Shown in pieces: positions 10,478-21,823 of a stretch of DNA of 64,000 nucleotides (position 1 is its first letter; every line of letters begins with the position of its first letter). The DNA comes from Ryuthela nishihirai (lineage: Eukaryota; Arthropoda; Arachnida; Araneae; Heptathelidae): NCBI GenBank assembly GCA_038380435.1, contig JAWZYU010000024.1, forward strand, positions 52,104,613-52,168,612. Direction: 5' to 3'. A program made the translations under genes and the position numbers. A model generated the notes under the pieces. That model searched no databases and had not been told where the DNA came from. It worked only from the letters and a program-made list of their open reading frames with translations.

Positions 10478-10545
10478 CTTCGCCACAGCTGACAAAGCCA
10501 TTGGAGCCGAAGGATTTAAAGCCGTCTGGACAGAAGTAAAGGAAG
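10478..10545 (+). CDS. exon: CUB domain, C-terminal strand
   Basis: This 68-bp exon enters in phase 2 and leaves in phase 1, with acceptor CTTACCTTTCAG and donor GTAAAA (a weaker +5 context than the other donors). It encodes FATADKAIGAEGFKAVWTEV then KE. The F-x-[ST]-D...GF pattern is the last conserved block of CUB domains. It completes a CUB of about 120 residues with four cysteines. Confidence 0.88.
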
Positions 10546-10911
10546 GTAAAAAAAAGAAACTTTTCCGTAATCACTCATCGCAAAATTCAAAAATTTTGTA
10601 TAAAAGAAAAAAAAGTAGAGTAATTTAAAATAAACGTTTATTATTAGGGAGCTAATGACTTGATTGAAAGAGATCAGACCAGAATGTTGTTTCGATATTT
10701 TTATTATCTTTTTTTTTTCTTGCAGAAGTTATTGTCACCAAATAATGTAATATGTGTTCTTATCTTTTATTGTACTAGTCGTTTAGAAATATTCTTGAAA
10801 AATATATTTCTTTTTTTTTAATCTTTGTTTGGGTTATTAAAGCTACTTTAAACGAAAGATATGACCACCTTACCTCTTCTCTTCCCTCTAAAAAAATCTG
10901 GCAGTGTATAT

Positions 10912-11063
10912 TCGAGCCCCGGGTAAGGCATGGATGTTTGTGTCGTTTTTCAGCTGAGGTCCTGCCATCCTCACAGATCTTTTACTATGGCATATAAACT
11001 GACAGGCTCCTGTCACACCTCTGTGGCAAGCAGGTGCTTGAGGGGGTATTTTTTTGTTTTATT
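10912..11063 (+). mobile_element. SINE2, 5'-truncated, plus strand
   Basis: Starts in the B box (CGAGCCCCGGGTAAGGCATG) and continues through the family body to CTTGAGGGGGTATTTTTTTG. It shares GTTTTTCAGCTGAGGTCC with the copy at 11425, against GTTTTTCTGCTGAGGTCC elsewhere, so the two are close relatives. Confidence 0.88.
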
Positions 11064-11292
11064 ATTATTATATTTATACATGGGCGCCAGCAGGAGGAGG
11101 GGGAGAGGTAGTTGCCCAGTCTACCCCCCCCCCCCCTGGAAAAATTCTTCGCGAAATTTAATTATGTTGAATAATAGAGGTATACCAAAAATTATTTCGT
11201 GTTTTCCTTAGTGAAATGTAATCTTGAATTTTTATGTCATCAATTTTCGGAAGCATGTAATTTTTTTAATTTATTATTGTGTGGGAAAAAAC

Positions 11293-11412
11293 ATTACCTG
11301 CCATACCAAGCTGAAAGCACCGGTTCTCGTCTGATCCCCGAAGTTAAGCAGCTTTGGGCGCGGTCAGTACTTGGGAGGGTGACCACCTAGGAACACCGCG
11401 TGTAGTTGACGA
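11293..11412 (+). rRNA. 5S rRNA-like sequence, probable pseudogene
   Basis: About 120 bp closely resembling eukaryotic 5S rRNA: CCATACCAAGCTGAAAGCAC, CGGTTCTCGTCTGATC, the internal promoter box A region GAAGTTAAGCAGC, GGGCGCGGTCAGTACTTGG, the box C region GGGTGACCACCTAGGAACAC, and a following run of nine T that would end RNA polymerase III transcription. The first bases do not pair with the 3' end as helix I requires, and several conserved positions differ (GGGAGGG for GGATGGG). It is therefore probably a retrocopy or pseudogene. A SINE2 follows within about 15 bp. Confidence 0.75.
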
Positions 11413-11424
11413 TTTTTTTTTTAA

Positions 11425-11635
11425 GTCGTCCCATGGCCGAGTGGTTAGCACGCTTGGCTACTGATCTAAGGGACCTGGGTTCGAGCCCCGGGTAAGGCAT
11501 GGATGTTTGTGTCGTTTTTCAGCTGAGGTCCTGCCATCCTCACAGACCTTCTACTATGGCATATAAACTGACAGGCTCCTGTCAGACCTCTGTGGCAAGC
11601 AGCTGCTTGAGGGGGTATTTATTTTTATTTTTTAT
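11425..11635 (+). mobile_element. SINE2, full-length, plus strand, next to 5S-like unit
   Basis: GTCGTCCCATGGCCGAGTGG head through CTTGAGGGGGTATTTATTTT. Both pol III promoter boxes are well preserved. It lies just after the 5S-like sequence and may form a 5S-tRNA composite with it. Confidence 0.9.
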
Positions 11636-12500
11636 TTATATTTTCAATGATAAGTTTCCCAATTTTTCGTTTTGTTTTCCGTCATCTTTAATTGTGTAAT
11701 AGTAGGATACATTTTTATGATTGCTCTATTTGCAAGCACTCAGTAATGAAAAGCTCAACTTAAATATTTATTTCTTGAACCACTGATTCAGTTTCACTGA
11801 ATTCGCTCTGAAACCATTTCTAGCCCCTTGGTCTCCCCATGAAAAACTTCCAACCGACGCCCAAGTATTAGTATCAGATTTTCTCTCTGTTTCAACCCTT
11901 CTGATCCACCTGTGTCTATAAGGAAACACTTTTTGTAAAACTGGTTTTCGTTAAAATTGATAAATAACACAGTTCTATGAAAATTATTCTCTACATAAAA
12001 GCATATAATAAATTTAAAAATAATAAAGAAATGTGTTTTCTTTTGTATTTTAGTTCTCTTTTATTTTTCATTTTGTTTTTTTGGCGAAAGATGTTTATTT
12101 GTATCTAAAAAGTAATAATACCATGCTCCAAACGTTATTAGATTAATCAAATTAATTCCGAGCTGAAAAGGTTGAAAAGATCAAAATAAATGTAAAAGAT
12201 TATCATTAATTATATCATTATTTTTTTTCCAATATTAATTTCAGAGGAAGATAAAAATCAAATTAACTCAATCAGTAACACATTAGGCTCGCAATCTACA
12301 GTTCTTGGGTTCGAGTCGAAACAATAAAAATTATTGGAATATTTATACTACTAATAATGCCTATACAATATTTCTTTATGAGTTAAAGACATAAATATTT
12401 GGCAATTTTTGTATTTTTTGTTATTTATGACCCTTATTTAGGCCTATCTCTATTTCTCTAACTCCCCCCCCCCCCCATCATGGAGGTTTGTGTCAATCTA
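11636..12500. other. AT-rich intron sequence with a SINE1 head fragment
   Basis: Mostly AT-rich. At about 12278-12320 a diverged tRNA-like head remains (TAACACATTAGGCTCGCAAT then TTGGGTTCGAGTC), without the SINE1 core. A 13-C run is at about 12465-12477. Nothing else recognised. Confidence 0.5.
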
Positions 12501-12583
12501 CGAAGTGTTCAACATTCTATTTAATCTATTTCAACAGAAAAACTCGTGAAAGCGCTCCCACAAATTTCTAACCCTTTGGGGGG
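12501..12583 (+). repeat. 83-bp direct repeat, copy 1 (upstream of LDLa exon)
   Basis: CGAAGTGTTCAACATTCTAT to CTAACCCTTTGGGGGG. It is about 97% identical to 12993-13076, with flanks that do not match. The two copies bracket the LDLa exon at a 492-bp spacing. Confidence 0.93.
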
Positions 12584-12802
12584 GTTTAGAAATCTATTTT
12601 ATCTTTCTAATCTATTTTTATATTTTTCTAATCTAATTTTATATTTATTTTTTTCCTATCTTTTTTATCTCTATTCGGCGATAGTCTCTCTTTTTAATTT
12701 TTCTTTTTTTCCAACCTACGAATTCCTCATTTTCCCAGCATCTGCTGTTGAGCGCGCGCGCCTGCCTCTGCTCTCCCATCTGACCTTTGTGTTCCTCTGC
12801 AG

Positions 12803-12916
12803 GTCTCGACTGCAGCCAGATGAGGTGCAAGGTGAGCGGCTTCTGCATCGCCAAGGAGCTCAGGTGCAACAACTTGCCCAACTGCGGATGGACAGACAAC
12901 AGCGACGAAGAAGGGT
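12803..12916 (+). CDS. exon: LDL-receptor class A domain
   Basis: This 114-bp exon, phase 1 at both ends (38 codons), has acceptor TTCCTCTGCAG and donor GTAAGT. It encodes GLDCSQMRCKVSGFCIAKEL, RCNNLPNCGW and TDNSDEEGC (the last C is split across the junction). All six LDLa cysteines are present in order, and the DNSDE acidic box is kept. The calcium-ligand position usually D in CDG is N here, and the DC before the last loop is NC, so calcium binding may be weaker or altered. The symmetric phase means skipping or loss of this exon would keep the reading frame. Confidence 0.93.
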
Positions 12917-12992
12917 GTAAGTAGGCACAGAGGTTACCGCCATCTTGAGTGTTCCCGCCGTCCCTCCTCTTTATGTGCTGAATTCAATAAAA

Positions 12993-13076
12993 CGAAATGT
13001 TCAACATTCTGTTTAATCTATTTCAACAGAAAAACTCGTGAAAGCGCTCCCACAAATTTCTAACCCTTTGGGGGGA
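12993..13076 (+). repeat. 83-bp direct repeat, copy 2 (downstream of LDLa exon)
   Basis: CGAAATGTTCAACATTCTGT to CTAACCCTTTGGGGGG, the partner of 12501-12583. It begins 76 bp after the LDLa donor site. Confidence 0.93.
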
Positions 13077-13725
13077 TTTGAGGGAAATTTCTTCGCGTCG
13101 TTTGTAGTGATGCCAGGTCGAAAGGAAATATCGCACTGTGCAAGGTTTTTTTTTATTATTAACTAGTAGAAATTAGAAAAGGTCTCAAAAAATGAAACTG
13201 TATTTCCAAAGATTTTGAACGTTATAATAGGATTACTTAAACTTTTCTGTTTACAGACCTCTTCCTATTTTTCGAGTTTATATTTCATTTTTTCACTTCA
13301 TGTTTTTTTAGGTCAGCCATATATTAAGAAGTAACTGATTTGGTCCTTATGTGAGTCCTTAAAATTAAATCCTGGCCTGGGAGGCACCCAAGGGGAGACC
13401 CCCCCCCCCCCCGGAAAATCCGGTCGTATTACAAGAAATCTCAAATTTGTCTAAATACTTTGAAATACAAAACACTTGTCTTTATGTAATTTTATTTTAA
13501 TCGCATATTTTATGTCCAACACTAAAAATAGATTAAAAAATAATTGTCAAATCTCATTCCATATACATAAAATGACATTTTAACCTTCCTGTCGCTGAAA
13601 TAGTTTAGTACTTGGGACTTGTTATTTTAGCCATCCCCCGAAACTAATTTACTAATTCTAACATAATTAATAACTAAATACTAAATTCCCTGAGTCCCCC
13701 CCCCCCTATTAAACACACACACATA

Positions 13726-13938
13726 CACTCGCTCAAAGAAGTATCCGAACGCTATGGTTGATTACAGAATTCAGAAAAAATATTTGGCAATGAATTTTTT
13801 TAGAAATTAGTGATCTGGCAACCGTGTCACGTGACACGAAGGTTGCCAGATCACTAATTTCAAAAAAAATCGTTGCCAGATATTTTTTTCTGAATTCTGT
13901 AATCCACCATAGTGTTCGGATATCTTTTTGAGCGACTG
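13726..13938. mobile_element. foldback MITE, complete
   Basis: Ends CACTCGCTCAAAGAAGTATC and TTTTTGAGCGACTG, TA on both sides, arms meeting at GTGTCACGTGACAC. 213 bp. The left arm has a small deletion at the centre (ACCGTGTCACG instead of ACCTTCGTGTCACG), so the arms are slightly unequal. Confidence 0.92.
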
Positions 13939-14339
13939 TACACACGAATCTAAGAAACTAAATTCGAACCAGCCCGAAACTAAATCCCGGGTACGACGCA
14001 CGTGGAATATCCAATTATGAATAACGTAAATGTTTCAGTTTCGTGCTTCGATGTTCTGTATTTTTTGCTTCGGCTTTGTAGATCTTGGTGGCTACGAAAC
14101 CATATTTTTATCATTTTAACGTATTCATTAGCTAATGAACGAAATTCATTAAATGCCGAATTGCTGCAAACGAAATTATCTCTTTAAACTAACTATTGTC
14201 TTTCTGTATGGTCCTGGGTTTTCCCTGCTTTTTTAATCTTTCTTTTTTTACAGCTAAAACAATAGAGAATGGTTTGGGACTATTCTTCTGATAATATCTA
14301 TCTAGATTTGCTAGAGTCAAATGTTTGCTTTCTTTAGAA

Positions 14340-17300
14340 GTTATACACTAAAGAGTAATGTGCTATTAATGCAGTGTCAAAGTGTGTAAAGAGTAATGTG
14401 CTATTAATGCAAAGTGTCTAAAGAGTAATGTGCTATTAATGAAGTGTCAAAGTGTCTAAAGAGTAATGTGCTATTAATGCAGTGTCAAAGTGTCTAAAGA
14501 GTAATGTACTTTTAATGCAGTGTCAAAGTGTCTAAAGAGTAATGTGCTATTAATGCAGTGTGAAAGTGTCTAAAGAGTAATGTGCTATTAATGCAGTGTG
14601 AAAGTATCTAAAGAGTAATGTGCTATTAATGCAGTGTCAAAGTGTCTAAAGAGTAATGTGCTATTAATGCTAAGTGTCTAAAGAGTAATGTGCTATTAAT
14701 GCAAAGTGTCTAAAGAGTAATGTGCTATTAATGAAGTGTCTAAAGAGTAATGTGCTATTAATGCAGTGTCAAAGTGTCTAAAGAGTAATGTGCTTTTAAT
14801 GCAGTGTCAAAGTGTCTAAAGAGTAATGTGCTATTAATGCAGTGTTTAAAGAGTAATGTGCTATTAATGCAGTGTCAAAGTGTCTAAAGAATAATGTGCT
14901 ATTAAAGCAGTGTGAAAGTGTCTAAAGAGTAATGTGCTATTAATGCAGTGTCAAAGTGTCTAAAGAGTAATGTGCTATTAACGCAGTGTGAAAGTGTCTA
15001 AAGAGTAATGTGCTATTAATGCAGTGTGAAAGTGTCTAAAGAGTAATGTGCTATTAATGCAGTGTGAAAGTGTCTAAAGAGTAATGTGCTATTAATGCAG
15101 TGTGAAAGTGTCTAAAGAGTAATGTGCTATTAATGCAGTGTGAAAGTGTCTAAAGAGTAATGTGCTATTAATGCAAAGTGTCTAAAGAGTAATGTGCTAT
15201 TAATGCAGTGTGAAAGTGTCTAAAGAGTAATGTGCTATTAATGCAAAGTGTCTAAAGAGTAATGTGCTATTAATGCAAAGTGTCTAAAGAGTAATGTGCT
15301 ATTAATGAAGTGTCTAAAGAGTAATGTGCTTTTAATGCAGTGTCAAAGTGTCTAAAGAATAATGTGCTATTAAAGCAGTGTGAAAGTGTCTAAAGAGTAA
15401 TGTGCTATTAATGCAGTGTCTAAAGAGTAATGTGCTATTAATGAAGTGTCTAAAGAGTAATGTGCTATTAATGCAGTGTCAAAGTGTCTAAAGAGTAATG
15501 TGCTTTTAAGGCAGTGTCAAAGTGTCTAAAGAGTAATGTGCTATTAATGCAGTGTCAAAGTGTCTAAAGAATAATGTGCTATTAAAGCAGTGTGGAAGTG
15601 TCTAAAGAGTAATGTGCTATTAATGCAGTGTGAAAGTGTCTAAAGAGTAATGTGCTATTAATGCAGTGTGAAAGTGTCTAAAGAGTAATGTGCTATTAAT
15701 GCAGTGTGAAAGTGTCTAAAGAGTAATGTGCTATTAATGCAAAGTGTCTAAAGAGTAATGTGCTATTAATGCAAAGTGTCTAAAGAGTAATGTGCTATAA
15801 ATGAAGTGTCTAAAGAGTAATGTGCTATTAATGCAGTGTCAAAGTGTCTATAGAGTAATGTGCTTTTAATGCAGTGTCAAAGTGTCTAAAGAATAATGTG
15901 CTATTAAAGCAGTGTGAAAGTGTCTAAAGAGTAATGTGCTATTAATGCAGTGTCAAAGTGTCTAAAGAGTAATGTGCTATTAATGCAGTGTGAAAGTGTC
16001 TAAAGAGTAATGTGCTATTAATGCAGTGTGAAAGTGTCTAAACAGTAATGTGCTATTAATGCAGTGTCAAAGTGTCTATAGAGTAATGTGCTTTTAATGC
16101 AGTGTCAAAGTGTCTAAAGAATAATGTGCTATTAAAGCAGTGTGAAAGTGTCTAAAGAGTAATGTGCTATTAATGCAGTGTCAAAGTGTCTAAAGAGTAA
16201 TGTGCTATTAATGCAGTGTGAAAGTGTCTAAAGAGTAATGTGCTATTAATGCAGTGTGAAAGTGTCTAAACAGTAATGTGCTATTAATGCAAAGTGTCTA
16301 AAGAGTAATGTGCTATTAATGCAGTGTCTAAAGAGTAATGTGCTTTTAATGCAGTGTCAAAGTATCTAAAGAATAATGTGCTATTAAAGCAGTGTGAAAG
16401 TGTCTAAAGAGTAATGTGCTATTAATGCAGTGTGAAAGTGTCTAAAGAGTAATGTGCTATTAATGCAGTGTCAAAGTGTCTAAAGAATAATGTGCTATTA
16501 AAGCAAAGTGTCTATAGAGTAATGTGCTATTAATGCAGTGTCTAAAGAGTAATGTGCTATTAATGCAGTGTCTAAAGAGTAATGTGCTATTAATGAAGTG
16601 TCAAAGTGTCTAAAGAGTAATGTGCTATTAATGCAGTGTCAAAGTGTCTAAAGAATAATGTGCTATTAAAGCAGTGTGAAAGTGTCTAAAGAGTAATGTG
16701 CTATTAATGCAGTGTGAAAGTGTCTAAAGAGTAATGTGCTATTAATGCAGTGTGAAAGTGTCTGAAGAGTAATTTGCTATTAATGCAAAGTGTCTGAAGA
16801 GTAATGTGCTATTAATGCAGTGTCTAAAGAGTAATGTGCTATTAATGCAGTGTCTAAAGGGTAATGTGCTATTAATGCAGTGTCAAAGTGTCTAAAGAGT
16901 AATGTGCTATTAATTCAAAGTGTCTAAAGAGTAATGTGCTATTAATGCAGTGTCAAAGTGTCTAAAGAATAATGTGCTATTAAAGCAGTGTGAAAGTGTC
17001 TAAAGAGTAATGTGCTATTAATGCAGTGTGAAAGTGTCTAAAGAGTAATGTGCTATTAATGCAGTGTGAAAGTGTCTGAAGAGTAATTTGCTATTAATGC
17101 AAAGTGTCTGAAGAGTAATGTGCTATTAATGCAGTGTCTAAAGAGTAATGTGCTATTAATGCAGTGTCTAAAGGGTAATGTGCTATTAATGCAGTGTCAA
17201 AGTGTCTAAAGAGTAATGTGCTATTAATTCAAAGTGTCTAAAGAGTAATGTGCTATTAATGCAGTGTCAAAGTGTCTAAAGAGTAATGTGCTATTAATGC

Positions 17301-18510
17301 AAAGTGTCTAAAGAGTAATGTGCTATTAACGAAGTGTCAAAGTGTCTAAAGAGTAATGTGCTATTAATGCAGTGTGAAAGTGTCTAAAGAGTAATGTGCT
17401 ATTAATGCAGTGTGAAAGTGTCTAAAGAGTAATGGGCTATTAATGCAGTGTGAAAGTGTCTAAAGAGTAATATGCTATTAATGCAGTGTGAAAGTGTCTA
17501 AAGAGTAAAGTGCTATTAATGCAGTGTGAAAGTGTCTAAAGAGTAATGTGCTATTAATGCAGTGTCTAAAGAGTAATGTGCTATTAATGCAGTGTCTAAA
17601 GAGTAATGGGCTATTAATGCAAAGTGTCTAAAGAGTAATGTGCTATTAATGAAGTGTGAAAGTGTCTAAAGAGTAATGTGCTATTAATGCAGTGTCAAAG
17701 TGTCTAAAGAGTAATGTGCTTTTAATGCAGTGTCAAAGTGTCTAAAGAATGTGCTATTAAAGCAGTGTGAAAGTGTCTAAAGAGTAATGTGCTATTAATG
17801 CAAAGTGTCTAAAGAATAATGTGCTATTAAAGCAGTGTGAAAGTGTCTAAAGAGTAATGTGCTATTAATGCAGTGTCAAAGTGCCTAAAGAATAATGTGC
17901 TATTAAAGCAGTGTGAAAGTGTCTATAGAGTAATGTGCTATTAATGCAGTGTGAAAGTGTCTAAAGAGTAATGTGCTATTAATGCAGTGTGAAAGTGTCT
18001 AAAGAGTAATATGCTATTAATGCAAAGTGTCTAAAGAGTAATGTGCTATTAATGCAGTGTGAAAGTGTCTAAAGAATAATGTGCTCTAGTGCAGTGTGAA
18101 AGTGTCTAAAGAGTAATGTGCTATTAATGCAGTGTGAAAGTGTCTAAAGAGTAATGTGCTCTAGTGCAGTGTGAAAGTGTCTAAAGAGTAATGTGCTATT
18201 AATGCAGTGTCAAAGTGTCTAAAGAGTAATGTGCTATTAATGCAAAGTGTCTAAAGAATAATGTGCTATTAAAGCAGTGTGAAAGTGTCTAAAGAGTAAT
18301 GTGCTATTAATGCAGTGTGAAAGTGTCTAAAGAGTAATGTGCTATTAATGCAGTGTCAAAGTGTCTAAAGAATAATGTGCTATTAATGCAGTGTCAAAGT
18401 GTTTAAGAATAATGTGCTATTAAAGCAGTGTGAAAGTGTCTAAAGAGTAATGTGCTATTAATGCAGTGTGAAAGTGTCTAAAGAGTAATGTGCTATTAAT
18501 GCAGTGTAAA
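14340..18510 (+). repeat. 4.1-kb intronic minisatellite with 38/32/30-bp units
   Basis: More than a hundred tandem units with the common part GTGTCTAAAGAGTAATGTGC then TATTAATGC. Units come in three lengths depending on the linker: about 38 bp (AGTGTGAAA or AGTGTCAAA), 32 bp (AAA) and 30 bp (AG only). Recurrent variants include AATAATGTGCTATTAAAGC and a CTTTTAATG form. A block with TCTGAAGAGTAATTTGC, TAAAGGGTAATG and TTAATTCAAAG occurs at about 16761-16920 and again 314 bp later, showing a higher-order duplication. It lies between the LDLa and transmembrane exons. No open frame runs through it. Confidence 0.97.
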
Positions 18511-18892
18511 AGTGGGTATGTAAATGGAAAAGTGTCCTCTAAATCTCTAAATTTTGAAAAATGATAATATACAGTATAAAATATTGTTTTTTGCCATTGT
18601 ATAATAAACATTTTTCTCTGTAAGTAGGAAAATGCACGCCACAAGCACACACCATAAATATTTCGTTACATCTTTTTAGTTTCGATTTTTTTGTTTTGTT
18701 TTCACTTCTAGTGTTTTTTATCAAAAGCTGCATTTTATTTTTAAAGCAATGCTACTTTTCCACTGCTACATGTCAACTGCTTGTATTTCATCGTAGTCAT
18801 GGGCGCAACCAGGATTTTTTCCAGACGAGGGGACAAAATTCTTCTTTTGTTTTACCAATAATATCATTGCTCCTAAGCCTAATAAAATCAGG
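18511..18892. other. intron sequence after the minisatellite
   Basis: AT-rich. A stretch at 18798-18850 (ATGGGCGCAACCAGGATTTT...GAGGGGACAAAATTCTTC) looks like a transposon end also seen in part near 11080-11150, where GGAAAAATTCTTCGCG follows a C run. The family was not identified. Confidence 0.4.
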
Positions 18893-19085
18893 AGCGGAAG
18901 TAGTTCAGTCAGTAACGCGTCAGGCTCGTAATCTGCAGTTCCCAGCTTCGAGTCCCACCTGGACCAGAGTTGAGGGCTCGTAATTTGCAGTTCCCAGGTT
19001 CGATTCCCACCTGAGCCAGAGTTAAGAATTGTCTCCGCAAAACTCCCTACCCACGCTTGGATGACCTTGACCTGGAGGCTCCCCC
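18893..19085 (+). mobile_element. old SINE1 with a duplicated head
   Basis: A diverged SINE1: head (AGTTCAGTCAGTAACGCGTC), then GGCTCGTAATCTGCAGTTCC and a second partial head GGCTCGTAATTTGCAGTTCC about 65 bp later. A truncated body follows (CTCCGCAAAACTCC, GATGACCTTGACCTGGAGGC). Confidence 0.75.
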
Positions 19086-19667
19086 TTTTCTGAATTATTT
19101 CATCATTTGTTTTTAAACGAGTCCAGTTTTTGCTAAGGTCTACGTTGATTTCAGGAATTTCGTTATAACGACACCTGAATAATAAATCATAATGCATCTA
19201 ATACAGGGGCGTATTTAAAGTGGATGTTTGAAGGGTTCAACCCTTCCTGCTAAATGTAAACATCTGATTTTTTTTCTCATTCTTTTGAAATATTTAGTTA
19301 CTCGTAAACATTGATGCAAGATATAAAACTGGATTTTATTTAAACATTTTTGCTTTCTTTTATATTTTCTTATTGATTACCCATTTTTTAATCTTTCAAA
19401 AAAAATCAAATCCTTCCCAAAAAAAACATGTTTTTTAAATATGCCACTGATAAAATATAATCATATATAAGCTTACATAATCATAATTTCATATATAATT
19501 TTCATATTTTTTTAATTTTCACTTTTATTTTTACAGTAGGTCTACTACTCAAATTGTTTCTTTGGCGGACAGTTTTTCAATAATGAATGCAACATCAAGA
19601 AGGAAAATCAAACCATTATAGTATATTGCAAGGTTGTCTAACTGGCGACCCTATACACAGCTTGTTT
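19086..19667. other. AT-rich intron sequence
   Basis: No exon or RNA recognised. 19204-19250 (AGGGGCGTATTTAAAGTGGA...) has the look of a DNA-transposon terminus, but no partner end was found. Confidence 0.4.
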
Positions 19668-19680
19668 TCTCTGCTATGTG

Positions 19681-20055
19681 GGGGCCGGGGTGGCTCAGTC
19701 GGTAGCGCGCCAGGCTCGTAATCTGTAGTCCCCAGCTGGGTCAGCGTTGAGATTAATCTCCGCAAAATTCCCCGCCCTGCCCACGGTCAGTAGGGGACAC
19801 CGATGGGCTTGGAAAGGCCGCCGTCCGTCGGATGGGACGTTAAGCCGTGGCCCCGTGTGCGGGAGAGCCATACCCTGTGCACGTTAAAGAACACGCTGGA
19901 TGGCATTGCCTGGAGGCTACCATCTGTCTCCCAACAGCTGTTCCAGTGGGTCCCCTCCCCCAACCTTCTCTGAGCCTTCGGGGTCCATGTGACCTGGCCA
20001 TTTAGCCCATGGTGTGCAAAAAAAGTGCCGCTCAGAGGTAAAACAACCCAAACAA
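19681..20055 (+). mobile_element. SINE1, near full-length, plus strand
   Basis: Head, core and tail present. About 15 bp of the T-arm are lost (TGTAGTCCCCAGCTGGGTC). The flanking 13-bp target duplication TCTCTGCTATGTG (19668-19680) matches TCTCTGCTTTGTG (20056-20068) with one mismatch. Confidence 0.9.
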
Positions 20056-20425
20056 TCTCTGCTTTGTGCACCACACATAAGAAAACAATTCTAAAAGTAA
20101 CATATACTGTTACAATGCTATAAATTAATATTTTTGGGCCTTGTGAATTAAATTTTTAGCTGTGGACAGGTACTTTAAATATTTGATCATTTCAGTCGTA
20201 AATACAACACTATAATTACAGGATAATTAAAAAAGAATAACCATTTTTAAAGTACTATATTTTATCAAATAATTAAGTAACAAAAGTAACTGTGTGTACA
20301 AAATGTCATAAAACTATCAAAGTTGTTGTTCGACAGACCTCAATATGGGAGGTTTTGGTGGTGAGTATTCAATTTCCGTCCATACTCTGCTCAGCATGTC
20401 TGATGTAATTCTTGCAAACAGCTGC

Positions 20426-20818
20426 TATTTGGGTTGGGTTGTTTTACCTCTGAGCGGCACTTTTTTGCACACCATGGGCTAAATGGTCAGGTCACATGGA
20501 CCCCGAAGGCTCAGAGAAGGTTGGGGGAGGGGACCCACTGGAACAGCTGTTGGGAGACAGATGGTAGCCTCCCGTCAATGCCATCCAGCGTGTTCTTTAA
20601 CGTGCACAGGGTATGGCTCTCCCGCACACGGGGCCACGGCTTAACGTCCCATCCGACGGACGGCGGCCTTTCCAAGCCCACCGGTGTCCCCTACTGACCG
20701 TGGGCAGGGCGGGGAATTTTGCGGAGATAAATCTCAACGCTGACCCAGCTGGGACTCGAACCTGGGAACTACAGATTACGAGCCTGGCGCGCTACCGACT
20801 GAGCCACCTCCACCCCTC
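20426..20818 (-). mobile_element. SINE1, full-length, minus strand
   Basis: Tail-to-head orientation, close to the family sequence. Target duplication GCAAACAGCTGC at 20414-20425 and 20819-20830. Confidence 0.93.
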
Positions 20819-20830
20819 GCAAACAGCTGC

Positions 20831-21821
20831 AGTGATTCTTTCTTTTAAATGCTGTAAATTACGATTTTTTTTTTCTGACTGAACGATATTTTAATCTATC
20901 CCCCAAAGAGAATAAGTTCAATGGTATCGATACTTCCCTGGAGTCACAAGATCGTTCACCTCTACCAATCCAGATATTTGACAATTAGGCGTTTAAGACA
21001 TCACGTATGATACTAAATCCACGCCATCATAACAGAGTTTCTTGACATTTTGGACACACAACTGTTTGTTTTACTTAAATTATTCAATAAATATAACGCT
21101 TTAAAATGTGGGTATTCTATTATAATGACCCTGTTTATTTCAGATACATATATTATTTTCTGAAATCCAAGAATAAATATCCGATGGAAACAAATCCACT
21201 TCCTTTTACAACTAAGAAATCGAATCAATTTGATCCTGCAGTCAATTCATCCGATCTTTATGGCACTGCGAATTAAGTTCCATTCCCGTAAAAGGCAATG
21301 ATGTAAACTGTTTGTATTCCACAAGGTATCGTGGCACAGTCAATGAAAATTCTAGATTCTGCATCATTCTAACGGAGTTTTGAACCTTGACTAAAAAACT
21401 GAAATCTCTAAAGCTTATGTCACTAATAATTTACGAGCATGAAATAAAAAACATCTTCCTCCACCAAGAGAATCTGTTGCATTTTCACTTTCCACCGTCC
21501 CAGGCAACCTATTAATATCGCTGGAGAGTTGCCAAAAACATTTGACCTCTGAACTTCGTTAGTGGTGGTGAGAACAGCTGCTCTCCAAGCTCTGGTATCC
21601 AGCTAAGTTCGTGCCTCTGCATGGACAAGTCTCTCAGACGCAAACAGAGGAGAGACCACGCAGAAGTGGGACGATCAAAGGATTGGTGGTTGTTTCTTCC
21701 ACAATAAGCATCGTTACGACAATACCTAATAATGTGTAAATCATCAATATTGTAAATAATGAGGTATACGATTTGTATTTTCGCTATTAACTGAGGATTT
21801 TTATTCGTTGTGCGTCTTAGG
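20831..21821. other. intron sequence without recognised features
   Basis: Unique-looking sequence of moderate AT content. The minus-strand open frame of about 110 codons here begins inside the MITE terminus and shows no domain. No splice-bounded open frame stood out. Confidence 0.45.
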
Positions 21822-21823
21822 TA

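Noticed and set aside
14340..18510. CRISPR-like array
   Set aside because: The sequence is eukaryotic, and the units are tandem without unique spacers. The variable linkers are shared variants, so it is a minisatellite.
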